Shown here: piece by piece, positions 38,372 to 47,818 of the stretch
How the letters are laid out: each line of letters opens with the position of its first letter
Numbering within the stretch: position 1 is the first letter of the stretch
Origin: a bacterium
GTDB lineage: Bacteria > SZUA-79 > Acidulodesulfobacterales > Acidulodesulfobacteraceae
NCBI GenBank assembly: GCA_021777135.1
Contig: JAJYDX010000001.1
Location: forward strand, 524,947 to 588,946
Direction: 5' to 3'
DNA length: 64,000 bases
The notes under the pieces: generated by a model
The model's database searches: none
The model's input: the letters and a program-made list of their open reading frames with translations, nothing else
What the model was told of the DNA's origin: nothing
Program-made: the position numbers and the translations under genes

Positions 38372-39751
38372 ATGATACCTAAACTTATGATTTTTAAGTC
38401 CAAATTTTATTTTATTATCATTAGTATCGCTTTTATTTTTCCTTATTTACTTATTTCCTTTGCTTTTAAACCAAATAAAGCCGATGCGGCTGTTGCTTAT
38501 TCTACTTACGGTTATAGTTCTTTTGACGGTATAAGACTGCCGAATAAAAGAATTACTATAGAAGGAAACGATATACCTCTAAGACCTTTAATAGTTGGAA
38601 TTTGCCATGAATTTAAAATTAACTATGTTTTAAGCAGTTCCGTAAAAGGTAGCGCGACTTTACATATAAGAAGCATCCCTTTGCCGGATGCGCTGTCGAT
38701 TATTTTAAAAGCAGGCGATCTTGGCTATAGCGAAGGCAACGGCATTTTATTTATAGGACCTCGTTCGTCGCTAAAAAACAACTATATCTATTATAAGATA
38801 AATCTAAAATACATTCAGGCTAAAAATCTTCTTGCCGACTTAACCCCTGTTTTACCGGCAGGCGCTAAAGCTTATGCTTCTCCGCACGGCAATTCCGTAT
38901 TTGTTTATGATATTCCCTCCAATATTAAAAAAATTAAAAATATTATTAAAAAAATAGACGTAAAAAGAAGAGTTGTTCTTTTAAATGCCAGAATAGTAGA
39001 CGTAACGAATAATTTTGTCAGAAATCTTGGCATTGCCTGGTCTTTTTCGCCTAATAGTCATAATACTATAATATCTACTTCTACTTTTCCTACAGGTTTC
39101 AGCGGCGTTACTACTTCAACTGCCGGTTCAAGCACTATAAACTTAAGCGTAGGAACCGCATGGCAGAATTTTGGCATACTTTCCGCCCAGCTTTCTTTAG
39201 GGCAGCAGTTAGGCTGGGATAAGGTTATAGCATCCCCCAGCGTTTCGGTTATTAGCGGTCAGCCTGCGACTATAAATTCGGGAGTAACTTTATATTATGT
39301 CGCATACACGGCGTCAGGAGGCGCTTCTACTTCGACTCCTTCCAGCGGAACAGGAACGTCGTCCGGAGGTACTACAGTAATAACTCAAGAACCGGTTACG
39401 TCTTCTCTTCAAACTATCACGCTGGGACTAACATTGACCGTTACTCCAATAGTCGAAAGCAAAAATTCTATTATGCTTAATATTAATGTTACAAATTCAC
39501 AGCCTGATTTCGGACAGGAAGTTAACGGGTTTCCTTCAGTAAACAACAAAAGCGTTTCGACTACCGTTATGGTTAAAAACAATTCTACATTAGTTATAGG
39601 AGGTATTTTATATACCGACAAATCGCATTCCAATAATGGAGTTCCTATTTTATCTACGCTTCCGGTAATAGGTTATCTTTTTTCTTCAAGGCAAAGAAGC
39701 GTTTCCAGAGAACAGTTAATGGTTTTTATTTCTCCGAAAATAGTAAACTAG
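38372..39751 (+). CDS. Secretin (type IV pilus / type II secretion, PilQ/MshL/GspD-like)
   Basis: STN-like INYVLSSSVKGSATLHIRSIPLPDALSIILKAG; RRVVLLNARIVDV; GWDKVIASPSVSVISGQPATINSG; VIGGILYTDKS...VPILSTLPVIGYLFSSRQRSVSREQLMVFISPKIV. Confidence 0.92.
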   Translation: MIPKLMIFKSKFYFIIISIAFIFPYLLISFAFKPNKADAAVAYSTYGYSSFDGIRLPNKRITIEGNDIPLRPLIVGICHEFKINYVLSSSVKGSATLHIRSIPLPDALSIILKAGDLGYSEGNGILFIGPRSSLKNNYIYYKINLKYIQAKNLLADLTPVLPAGAKAYASPHGNSVFVYDIPSNIKKIKNIIKKIDVKRRVVLLNARIVDVTNNFVRNLGIAWSFSPNSHNTIISTSTFPTGFSGVTTSTAGSSTINLSVGTAWQNFGILSAQLSLGQQLGWDKVIASPSVSVISGQPATINSGVTLYYVAYTASGGASTSTPSSGTGTSSGGTTVITQEPVTSSLQTITLGLTLTVTPIVESKNSIMLNINVTNSQPDFGQEVNGFPSVNNKSVSTTVMVKNNSTLVIGGILYTDKSHSNNGVPILSTLPVIGYLFSSRQRSVSREQLMVFISPKIVN

Positions 39752-39775
39752 CCGTATTAAAATAAAATAATTTAG

Positions 39776-40657
39776 ATGGGCGCTAAAAAAACAGAGAAAA
39801 AAGAAAAATATGCAAAAACGGAAGGAAGAATGCCGTTTTTAGATCATTTTTCAGAGTTAAGAAAAAGAATATTTTATATATTTATCGTACTTATAGTATG
39901 TATGGGTTTTTCATGGCGGCTTTCCTATAAAGCTATCAATATTATAGAAACTCCTTTAGAACGGCCGACATATATTACATATTTTTCAGGATATGCAAAG
40001 AGCGTAATTAAACAAAAAACACCTTTAATTTATTACGAGTTTAATCTTAATAAAACCCCTAAAAAATTCGTAAAACATATCCTTCATTACTCGAAGCCTT
40101 TGGAACCTTTTTTTATGCAAGTAAAAATATCCCTGATTCTCGGGTTTATGTTTGCCCTGCCTTTTATACTGTTTCAGATTTGGCAGTTTATAAAGCCCGG
40201 TCTTTTAAAAAAAGAGAGAATGTATCTTCTGCCTTTTTTGTTTTTCGGTACATTGTTCTTTATTTCAGGTGTAATTTTTATGGTTTTTTACATATGGCCG
40301 GCAGTTATTAATTTTTCTTTGAGTTATCAGAGCCCGAATTTATCACCGTTAATAAATTTGACCCATTACATTAACTTTGCCTTGCGGCTTGCGCTTATAT
40401 TTGGTTTAATATTTGAACTACCGCTGGTGTCGGCACTTTTTTCATTTGCCGGGATATTAAAACCGCAGTTTTTAAAAAAATACAGAAAGTACGCTCTGAT
40501 AATAAGCCTTATAATCGCTGCTTTTCATGCCGATATAGTTACAATGTTTTTTATAGCCGTGCCTCTTTATTCGATGTATGAGATAAGCATTCTAATATCT
40601 TCTATTATTTGGAAATTTAAAAAAAAGACCGTTAGCGCTGCCCTTCAGAAAAATTAA
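39776..40657 (+). CDS. tatC: Twin-arginine translocase subunit TatC
   Basis: MPFLDHFSELRKRIFYIFI, EPFFMQVKISLILGFMFALPFILFQIWQFIKPGLLKKERMYLLPF, ALRLALIFGLIFELPLVSALFSFAGIL. Confidence 0.9.
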   Translation: MGAKKTEKKEKYAKTEGRMPFLDHFSELRKRIFYIFIVLIVCMGFSWRLSYKAINIIETPLERPTYITYFSGYAKSVIKQKTPLIYYEFNLNKTPKKFVKHILHYSKPLEPFFMQVKISLILGFMFALPFILFQIWQFIKPGLLKKERMYLLPFLFFGTLFFISGVIFMVFYIWPAVINFSLSYQSPNLSPLINLTHYINFALRLALIFGLIFELPLVSALFSFAGILKPQFLKKYRKYALIISLIIAAFHADIVTMFFIAVPLYSMYEISILISSIIWKFKKKTVSAALQKN

Positions 40658-41244
40658 CCGTTCATGGAAAAGACAAACCCTTTTATTTCCGCGTTAATAT
40701 CTGGAAACAATTTTTTGCTTGCCTTGACCGAAACATAATCTATTATAAAAATTCTTTTCATAGAGTTTATATTTTTAATGAATTTTATAGTTTTATTGAA
40801 CCCTCCGGTTATGGAAATATTTACTGGCAAAGCCATTGCCCCTCCATATTTTGCCGGTTTTCCAAAATTTATATTTTCTACCTCAAGATTACTGGCAGGT
40901 TTGTTTAGTGCTATATTTTTAATTAAATCAGCAACCTTAAAGGTTTTAGGAAGCAAAATTTCTTCCTTCTTTAATTTTAATTTTAACTCTGTAATTTGAT
41001 TTTTAAGACTGTTTAGGCTATTTTTTTCCCTTGAAAGGGAACTTGTTGTATTGCTTATAGTGTTTATTCTTTTTTTTAGCTTTAATATAGTTGCATTTTT
41101 ATCGTTTATTCTTTTATTTATGACGTGTAAAAAAACATCACTATTTATTAAATAAATAAATACGAAAACCATTAGCATAACGGCGGCCAATTTATTATTT
41201 CTTAAGTATAAAAATATTTTTTTTATTTCGTTTAAAGGTTTCAT
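40654..41244 (-). CDS. PilO/GspM-like pilus assembly protein
   Basis: N-terminal TM, coiled coil (KLKKRINTISNTTSSLSREKNSLNSLKNQITELKLKLKKEEILLP), small ferredoxin-like C-term; third in a PilM-N-O order. Confidence 0.75.
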   Translation of the reverse strand: MKPLNEIKKIFLYLRNNKLAAVMLMVFVFIYLINSDVFLHVINKRINDKNATILKLKKRINTISNTTSSLSREKNSLNSLKNQITELKLKLKKEEILLPKTFKVADLIKNIALNKPASNLEVENINFGKPAKYGGAMALPVNISITGGFNKTIKFIKNINSMKRIFIIDYVSVKASKKLFPDINAEIKGFVFSMNG

Positions 41245-41846
41245 TTTTTGCTTTTAAAATTAAGATTCTGAATATTTAAAACTGCTTTTAAGCTAAAGGA
41301 ATAAAAGATATTGCCGCCGATGATTTTTCTATTGGCTCCCTCGAGGTTTATTTTAGTGAATAATCCGGTTTTTTTAAGATTATCGATATATGTAGAAATT
41401 CCTGATAAAGATACACTGTTTCCATTTATTACAATAACACCTTTTTGCAGGGTTAATCCGCTCATCCATACGCCGCTTGGAGATGCATCCACAATTTCGC
41501 TTATTTTTCTGTTCCATGCTACCTTAAGGTTTTTAAGTGAATCTATGACCAATATCTTGTTTTTTATAATTTTTAAAAGATTTTTTCTATTATCTATAGC
41601 CGATTCAAATGTTTCGTTTAAAATATTTTTTGTTTTCAAGACGTTTAAACGCTGATTTAATTCTGATATATAAGTTCTTTTTGAATTATTACTTAGGACT
41701 GAAGCTAAATCCAATAAAAAAATAATTATAATATATGCAATAATTATGGAAAAAATCACCATTCTCTTCCTGTTTTTTGCAATGCGATTCTTGTCTTTTG
41801 TCGGCAATAGGTTGATTCTTGTTTTTTCTGTAGTCTTCTTTTTCAT
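41241..41846 (-). CDS. PilN-like pilus assembly protein
   Basis: TRINLLPTKDKNR, TM, then ...ISEIVDASPSGVWMSGLTLQKGVIVINGNSVSLSGISTYIDNLKKTGLFTKINLEG. Confidence 0.8.
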   Translation of the reverse strand: MKKKTTEKTRINLLPTKDKNRIAKNRKRMVIFSIIIAYIIIIFLLDLASVLSNNSKRTYISELNQRLNVLKTKNILNETFESAIDNRKNLLKIIKNKILVIDSLKNLKVAWNRKISEIVDASPSGVWMSGLTLQKGVIVINGNSVSLSGISTYIDNLKKTGLFTKINLEGANRKIIGGNIFYSFSLKAVLNIQNLNFKSKK

Positions 41847-41858
41847 TTATTTCCGCAT

Positions 41859-42812
41859 TCATCTGTTTATAATTAGTCCGAAAGTGGTCCACATTTCTTC
41901 AAGCGGCCTGTAAAACTCATAATCTTGGTCAATATTGCGGTTTTTTAATTTTTTAGATAAATAAAACGAATATTTTCCTGAGCTTATTAAGTTAAGTACC
42001 GAAATAGAATAAGACCTAAAAGCTGTGGCATCTGTAATTTTAGCGTCGAACCCCTTTATTCCCGAAAATATGCCTGTAAGTATAGCGCCATCGATAGGGG
42101 GGAGGGATTTCCCGGCAAAATAAAAGTCCGCGGTTCTTTTTAATTCGTTGGCAACAAGGTCTGAAGCTTCATCATAATTTTGATTTTTTAAGTTTAATCC
42201 GTCGATCACCCTTTCAAAATTTATAATATTGTCGAGAATTATGACTATTTTTATAGTTTTATCGGATATGTCGCAAAGCAGAAGATGACCAGTTTTGTTT
42301 TTATTCAGATATCTTATATTATTATAAATTGACACCGTTTTACACTCTATTGATTTTAATTTTATACCAGCAATGTCGAATATCTCTTTAAAATTATTTA
42401 TATCATCTTCTTTTGAGGCAAAAGCCGTAATGTTTAAGACTGTATTCCCTTGCCCGTCAATTTTTTCAGTATATATATAATCGAATATACATTGCGACAT
42501 AGGGAAAGGAAGTATTTTTTTGAGTTCGTATTCAACAGCGATTTTAAGGTCATGCTCAGGCATATACGGTAGAATAAAATTATAACTGGAAATAAGTCCG
42601 CTATCGATAGACGTTAATATATTATTTCTGGAAATTTTATTTTCATTCATAATTTTACTAAGATTTACGGATATCAAACTTTTATTTCTAAAATCTAAAT
42701 CGTTAACGGTTAAGTTAACGAAATTATTAAGAAAATACCCGCTTCTTTTTTTGTAAACTTCCAATATTTTAAACTGGTTATAATCTATCTCTACCGCGGT
42801 AAAAATTTCCAT
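41859..42812 (-). CDS. PilM/GspL-like actin-fold pilus assembly protein
   Basis: AVEIDYNQFKILEVYK..., YELKKILPFPMSQCIFDYIY, LLCDISDKTIKIVIILDN; first of the PilM-N-O order. Confidence 0.75.
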   Translation of the reverse strand: MEIFTAVEIDYNQFKILEVYKKRSGYFLNNFVNLTVNDLDFRNKSLISVNLSKIMNENKISRNNILTSIDSGLISSYNFILPYMPEHDLKIAVEYELKKILPFPMSQCIFDYIYTEKIDGQGNTVLNITAFASKEDDINNFKEIFDIAGIKLKSIECKTVSIYNNIRYLNKNKTGHLLLCDISDKTIKIVIILDNIINFERVIDGLNLKNQNYDEASDLVANELKRTADFYFAGKSLPPIDGAILTGIFSGIKGFDAKITDATAFRSYSISVLNLISSGKYSFYLSKKLKNRNIDQDYEFYRPLEEMWTTFGLIINR

Positions 42813-42841
42813 AATCTAATAATATATCTATACTAATAAAA

Positions 42842-44788
42842 TTATATAAAATTCAGAATTTTTATGTAACCGTTAAAAAATTCAAATATAATTCCGTCAA
42901 CCGCAATTTTATTTTCCAAAATTTTATTTTTATTTAAATCATTTAGTCCTAAAATATTTTCTATGGTTCCATGCCTGTTAAACATCATAGCTTTATGCTT
43001 TGTTCCGCTATTATTTTCTCCAGACAAGCGAGCTCCTGTTATATTCAGGGTAAAATAACAACTCGCAGCATTATTTTTTTTAGGAATTTTGTTTTTAAAT
43101 TCGCGCCTGTTTATATCCAAAAGGGTGATATTCCTAATTAAAAACTTTGGTTTTTCGTTAAGCGGTCCGCAGGGTGATATTAATTTTATAATTTCAGAAA
43201 GCTCTTTATCCGATACAGAATCTAAATCAATTTCTTCATCATAATCTTGTTCTAAAAGACTTTTTTTAAGGTCGTCCTGTTCGTTTTCATCGGTATTTAT
43301 GTTTTGTCCGGTGGCTTCTAAAATATTAACTTTGCGTCCGCTTAAAACCTCAGAAATAAATTTATCCATATCCGCGCCTTTTTTTACAGTTAATCCGCAA
43401 GCCATTTTATGACCTCCGAATTTAGAAAAAAAAGCTTCAAAATTTTTCAGGTAAGCGTAAATATCTATATTTCCGCATGATCTTGCAGAACCTATATATA
43501 CGTTTTCTTTGAATCCGGTAAGAAGCAAAACCGGTTTTTGCATATAGTCTGATAATCTTGAAGATACGATTCCTATTACGCCCGGATGCCATAACTCTCC
43601 TTTTAATATGACAATAGGCAGTGTTTCTTCGCTCTCACTTTTTTCTTTGATTAAGTCTATTGCATTATTGAAACAGGTATCTTCTAAGAGCTGTCTTTTC
43701 CTGTTAAATGATTCGAGCTCTTGAGCAAGATTAAAAGCTATTTTAGGATCTTTTTGCGTTAAAAGTTCTACCGCTACGGCGGGGTTCCCTACCCTGCCGG
43801 CTGCATTTATTTTAGGGGCAACTTTCCATGCTATATCAGATTCGTTTATATTATCGAAATGTAGTCCGCAGATGCGCCTTAATTCTTTTATTCCCGGACG
43901 TTGGCTGGAATTAAGTATTTGAAGTCCGTAACGGGTAAGCGTTCTGTTATCGCCATACATTGGAACTATGTCAGCTATTATACCAAGACATACGATATCC
44001 AAATAATCCTTAAGATTAGGATATGAAGTAAGCAAACCTTCCTTAACTAAATGCTTTCTAAGCGCAATACCCAGATTGAAAGCAATTCCGACTCCAGGTA
44101 AAAATTTAAAAGGAAATTTATCGCCTTTGCGTTTCGGGTTAAGTATTGCAAGAGCTTCCGGTAAAATCTCTTTTTCTCCGCTTAAAGGGACTTCATGATG
44201 GTCGCATATTATGACGTCGATATTTTTAGAATTTAAATATGAAACCTCTTTTGTTCCGGTTATGCCTAAATCAACAGTTATCATTAAAGAAAGAGGCTTT
44301 TCGCCATTTTTAATAATAAAATCATAAATTTCATTAATAGGCTCGATTCCAAGTCCGTATCCGTCTTTTATTCTGTCTGGCAGTTTATAGAAAATGGAGG
44401 AGTTATCGTTATTTTGGTTAGGTTTTATTATTTTTTTTAATTCCCTTAAGAATGAAACGAGAAAAGATGTCGCAGTGATACCATCGACGTCATAGTCTCC
44501 ATATATACAGATTGATTCATCATCCAAGATGGCCTTGGATATACGGAGTAGAGCTTTTTCCATGTCCGATATAAGCGATGGATCGTTTAAACATTTTAGG
44601 GAGGGATTTAAATAATTATCTATTAAACAGTTCAGAGAAGTTTTATCGCCTTCTTTGAACATACCGGAAAAGAAAGGATCAAAATCTATCTGTGAAAGTA
44701 TCCTTTTTAATATAAGGGATGAAGCTGTATTATTGAAATATATGGGAAGGCGTTCTTTTAAGTATTTGCGAACATATTCTTTTTCCAT
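42842..44788 (-). CDS. recJ: Single-stranded-DNA-specific exonuclease RecJ
   Basis: ICIYGDYDVDGITATSFLVSFL, VDLGITG, VIICDHHEVP, AILNPKR, GVGIAFNLGIAL, GIIADIVPMYGDNRTLTRYGL, KINAAGRVGNP, FGGHKMACGLTV. Confidence 0.97.
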   Translation of the reverse strand: MEKEYVRKYLKERLPIYFNNTASSLILKRILSQIDFDPFFSGMFKEGDKTSLNCLIDNYLNPSLKCLNDPSLISDMEKALLRISKAILDDESICIYGDYDVDGITATSFLVSFLRELKKIIKPNQNNDNSSIFYKLPDRIKDGYGLGIEPINEIYDFIIKNGEKPLSLMITVDLGITGTKEVSYLNSKNIDVIICDHHEVPLSGEKEILPEALAILNPKRKGDKFPFKFLPGVGIAFNLGIALRKHLVKEGLLTSYPNLKDYLDIVCLGIIADIVPMYGDNRTLTRYGLQILNSSQRPGIKELRRICGLHFDNINESDIAWKVAPKINAAGRVGNPAVAVELLTQKDPKIAFNLAQELESFNRKRQLLEDTCFNNAIDLIKEKSESEETLPIVILKGELWHPGVIGIVSSRLSDYMQKPVLLLTGFKENVYIGSARSCGNIDIYAYLKNFEAFFSKFGGHKMACGLTVKKGADMDKFISEVLSGRKVNILEATGQNINTDENEQDDLKKSLLEQDYDEEIDLDSVSDKELSEIIKLISPCGPLNEKPKFLIRNITLLDINRREFKNKIPKKNNAASCYFTLNITGARLSGENNSGTKHKAMMFNRHGTIENILGLNDLNKNKILENKIAVDGIIFEFFNGYIKILNFI

Positions 44789-44833
44789 ATTTTAATTTTA
44801 AATTTATATCCACTTTTTCAAATACTTATTTGT

Positions 44834-45745
44834 TTATTCATAGTGCTTCTCGTTTAAAATGACCATTATAGGACTCGCTATAAATATCGAGGAATAAGTT
44901 CCTATTAATATTCCTAGCAATAAAGTAAATGCAAAATCATGTAAAACTATACCGCCTAAAAAAAATAAAGATAAAACAACAAGTATTACAGTTAGGGAGG
45001 TAACTACGGTTCTTGTTAATACCTCGTTTATACTTGAATTAACGAGCTTTTTTAAATCTATATGCTTTGTTTTTTCAGTTTCAGTTTTTAAATTTTCCCT
45101 AATTCTATCGAAAACTACTACTTTATCAGTAAGGGAGTATCCGGCAACCGTAAGAACCGCAGTAATAACTAAAAGCGTTATTTCTTTCTGGAATATAAAA
45201 ATTATTCCAAGCAGGGCAAGTACGTCGTGTGCAAGACCTATTGCCGCCGCTAGACCAAACCTGAACTCAAAACGCCACGTAATATAAAGCATTATAGCAA
45301 TAATAGATATTATAATAGCAATAACGGCATCCATAGAAAGTTTTTTGCCTACCGAGGGCCCTATCATTTCACTGCTGACCACTTTAGGCGGATTATTTTT
45401 GAAAGATTTTTTAATGACCTGCTTAATTTCAGCGGTATAAGCGTTTAAATCTTTTGCTTCGGCTTTAGTCTGTATTATAATATCGTTTTTACCTTTAATC
45501 TTAACTAATTTTACATCTTTAAATCCAGCCGGTATCAGTATTTTTCTTACTGATGATATAGAGATTTTATGTTTAAATGCCAATTGCATAGAAAGTCCGC
45601 CCGTAAAATCTATTCCTATTTTAGCCGCGCCTAATATCATAGTTAAAATTTCAATAATACCGAATATCGTTAAAACAGATGATAAGACGAAAGAGTATTT
45701 TCTTTTTCCTATAAAATTATAATGCGTGTTTTTAATAAATTCCAA
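44834..45745 (-). CDS. secF: Protein translocase subunit SecF
   Basis: IGIDFTGGLSMQLAF, TWRFEFRFGLAAAIGLAHDVLALLGI, SLTDKVVVFDRIREN, SINEVLTRTVVTSLTVIL. Confidence 0.97.
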   Translation of the reverse strand: MEFIKNTHYNFIGKRKYSFVLSSVLTIFGIIEILTMILGAAKIGIDFTGGLSMQLAFKHKISISSVRKILIPAGFKDVKLVKIKGKNDIIIQTKAEAKDLNAYTAEIKQVIKKSFKNNPPKVVSSEMIGPSVGKKLSMDAVIAIIISIIAIMLYITWRFEFRFGLAAAIGLAHDVLALLGIIFIFQKEITLLVITAVLTVAGYSLTDKVVVFDRIRENLKTETEKTKHIDLKKLVNSSINEVLTRTVVTSLTVILVVLSLFFLGGIVLHDFAFTLLLGILIGTYSSIFIASPIMVILNEKHYE

Positions 45746-45755
45746 TTTTTACTCC

Positions 45756-47333
45756 TTAAATACTTAATTTGTTAAGTTCTTTTTTATTGGATATAATATC
45801 GAATATGACTTTGGTTCCTACTAAAGAAGTAAACAGGTTAATCAGTATTCCAAGGGAAAGCGTAACGGCGAAACCTTTTACGGGACCGGAACCGAAGTAA
45901 AAAAGAACCGCCGCGGTAATAAGAGCGGTAACGTGCGAATCTAAAATAGTAAAAAATGCTTTATTGTATCCGTTTTCTATGGCAATTACGACAGGTTTGC
46001 CGTCCCTAATCTCTTCCCTTATTCTTTCAAAAATAAGGACGTTGGAATCCACAGACATGCCTATAGTTAAAATAATTCCGGCAATACCGGGAAGAGTCAA
46101 TGTAGCCCCAAATAGAGAAAGGGCAGCCATAAGGAACAGGACGTTTTCAATAAGCGCAAAATCGGCAATCAGACCTGATAGCTTATAATAAAATATCATA
46201 AAGCCGACGACTAAAATCGTTCCAACTATTGCAGCAAGTATTCCGTCATGAATAGAGTCTGCACCAAGCGTAGGTCCTACAGTATTATTTTGTATTATTT
46301 TTACCGGAGCCGGCAATGCTCCAGAGCGAAGAGCTATAGCAAGATTATTTGCCTGCGCCATAGTAAATCGTCCTGAAATAGAGGCATTTCCTCCAAGTAT
46401 AGGTTCTTCTATTACCGGGGCAGATATAACGTTGTTATCGAGTATAATAGCTAATCTTTTACCGGTATATTTCGTAGTAATTTGACCAAACTGTTTTGCT
46501 CCTGCAGAGTTTAAGGAAACTCCTACGATAGGCTGATTATATCGGTTCATCTGTACGTTTGCGCTAGAAACCGCGCCTCCATCCATTAATACCGTTTTGT
46601 TTATAAGGTAAGGTCTTTTTGCAGTTTTATGCGTATATTTATTATATGTAACGTGATATAATATTTCGTCGCCTTTTGGAACTTTTCCGTTTAATGCGTT
46701 CATAAGGCTATGTTTATCGTCAACAAGTTTAAACGTAAGTCTTGCAGTTTTTCCTATAAGTTTAATTGCCTGTTTTACGTTTTTCACGCCAGGCATTTCT
46801 ACTACTATTAAGTCTTTTCCCTGACGGGCAATTTTCGGAGCTACCAGCCCAAACTGGTCTATTCTGTTCCGCATTACTTCGACGGCTCCACCTACGGCTT
46901 CTTTTTTATATCTTGAAAGTGCGGACTGTTTAAAACTTATTATTTTGCCGGATAATTTAAGAGAAATATGATGGTTCTTCAGATAATTTTTAAGTGTTGA
47001 AACCGTCGTTTCATTTTTGGTAAGATTGTTATCCAAAAGAATGTACCCTTCTTTAAATGATATATCCTTACCTATTCCGATATTTCTGTTTTTAACGAAT
47101 GATTTTATGTCCGTATAATCTTTATATAATTTTTCTTTTACGGCTTTATCGACCTCTACTTTTTCGACAAGATATACTCCGCCCTGAAGATCAAGCCCTA
47201 AGTGCATCTGTGCGTTTCCGATTATGGTTTTCCACCATCCAGGCGTATTTGGGTAAATAGAAGGTATTATGGAAAAAAAAGATATAAAAATAAATACGGC
47301 TATTAAAATTATTCTAGTTTTAACCGGTTTCAT
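45756..47333 (-). CDS. secD: Protein translocase subunit SecD
   Basis: LGLDLQGGVYLVEKVEV, GGAVEVMRNRIDQFGLVAPKIARQGKDLIVVEMPGV, LPGIAGIILTIGMSVDSNVLIFERIREEIRDGK. Confidence 0.97.
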   Translation of the reverse strand: MKPVKTRIILIAVFIFISFFSIIPSIYPNTPGWWKTIIGNAQMHLGLDLQGGVYLVEKVEVDKAVKEKLYKDYTDIKSFVKNRNIGIGKDISFKEGYILLDNNLTKNETTVSTLKNYLKNHHISLKLSGKIISFKQSALSRYKKEAVGGAVEVMRNRIDQFGLVAPKIARQGKDLIVVEMPGVKNVKQAIKLIGKTARLTFKLVDDKHSLMNALNGKVPKGDEILYHVTYNKYTHKTAKRPYLINKTVLMDGGAVSSANVQMNRYNQPIVGVSLNSAGAKQFGQITTKYTGKRLAIILDNNVISAPVIEEPILGGNASISGRFTMAQANNLAIALRSGALPAPVKIIQNNTVGPTLGADSIHDGILAAIVGTILVVGFMIFYYKLSGLIADFALIENVLFLMAALSLFGATLTLPGIAGIILTIGMSVDSNVLIFERIREEIRDGKPVVIAIENGYNKAFFTILDSHVTALITAAVLFYFGSGPVKGFAVTLSLGILINLFTSLVGTKVIFDIISNKKELNKLSI

Positions 47334-47395
47334 CTAGCTCCACCACGAAAGAAATTAGAGTTGTTAAATTATGATATTAAAAAATAATGTAATTT

Positions 47396-47755
47396 TTATT
47401 GCTTTATCGTTTTAGTGGCAATAGCGCTTTTAGTAATTTTTATTTTAACATCTTTTGCTATTTCAATAGTAAAAAGCTGGTCGGCTATTCCTGTAATAAT
47501 GCCGAATATGCCCCCTGTAGTCAGAACTTCGTCTCCTACTTTGAGTGATTCTATCATCTTTTTATGGTCTTTAGTTCTTTTTTGTTGTGGGAGTATAACT
47601 AAAAGATAGAATATTACAACTATTGCGATAAGCGGGGCAAAATTAATTAAAGTCGATTCCCATCCTCCGGAAGCCGGTGCTCCGCCTCCAGCCGCATAAG
47701 CTGGTTTGACCGCAAAATTATTAAATAAACCTGATAAGCTTGATAAGATTTTCAT
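47396..47755 (-). CDS. yajC: Preprotein translocase subunit YajC
   Basis: IAIVVIFYLLVILPQQKRTKDHKKMIESLKVGDEVLTTGGIFGIITGI. Confidence 0.95.
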   Translation of the reverse strand: MKILSSLSGLFNNFAVKPAYAAGGGAPASGGWESTLINFAPLIAIVVIFYLLVILPQQKRTKDHKKMIESLKVGDEVLTTGGIFGIITGIADQLFTIEIAKDVKIKITKSAIATKTIKQ

Positions 47756-47818
47756 GCCTGCTCCTTTTTCCGTTAAAATTTATTAATTTTAATATATTAT
47801 ATTTATATTTGAAGAAAG

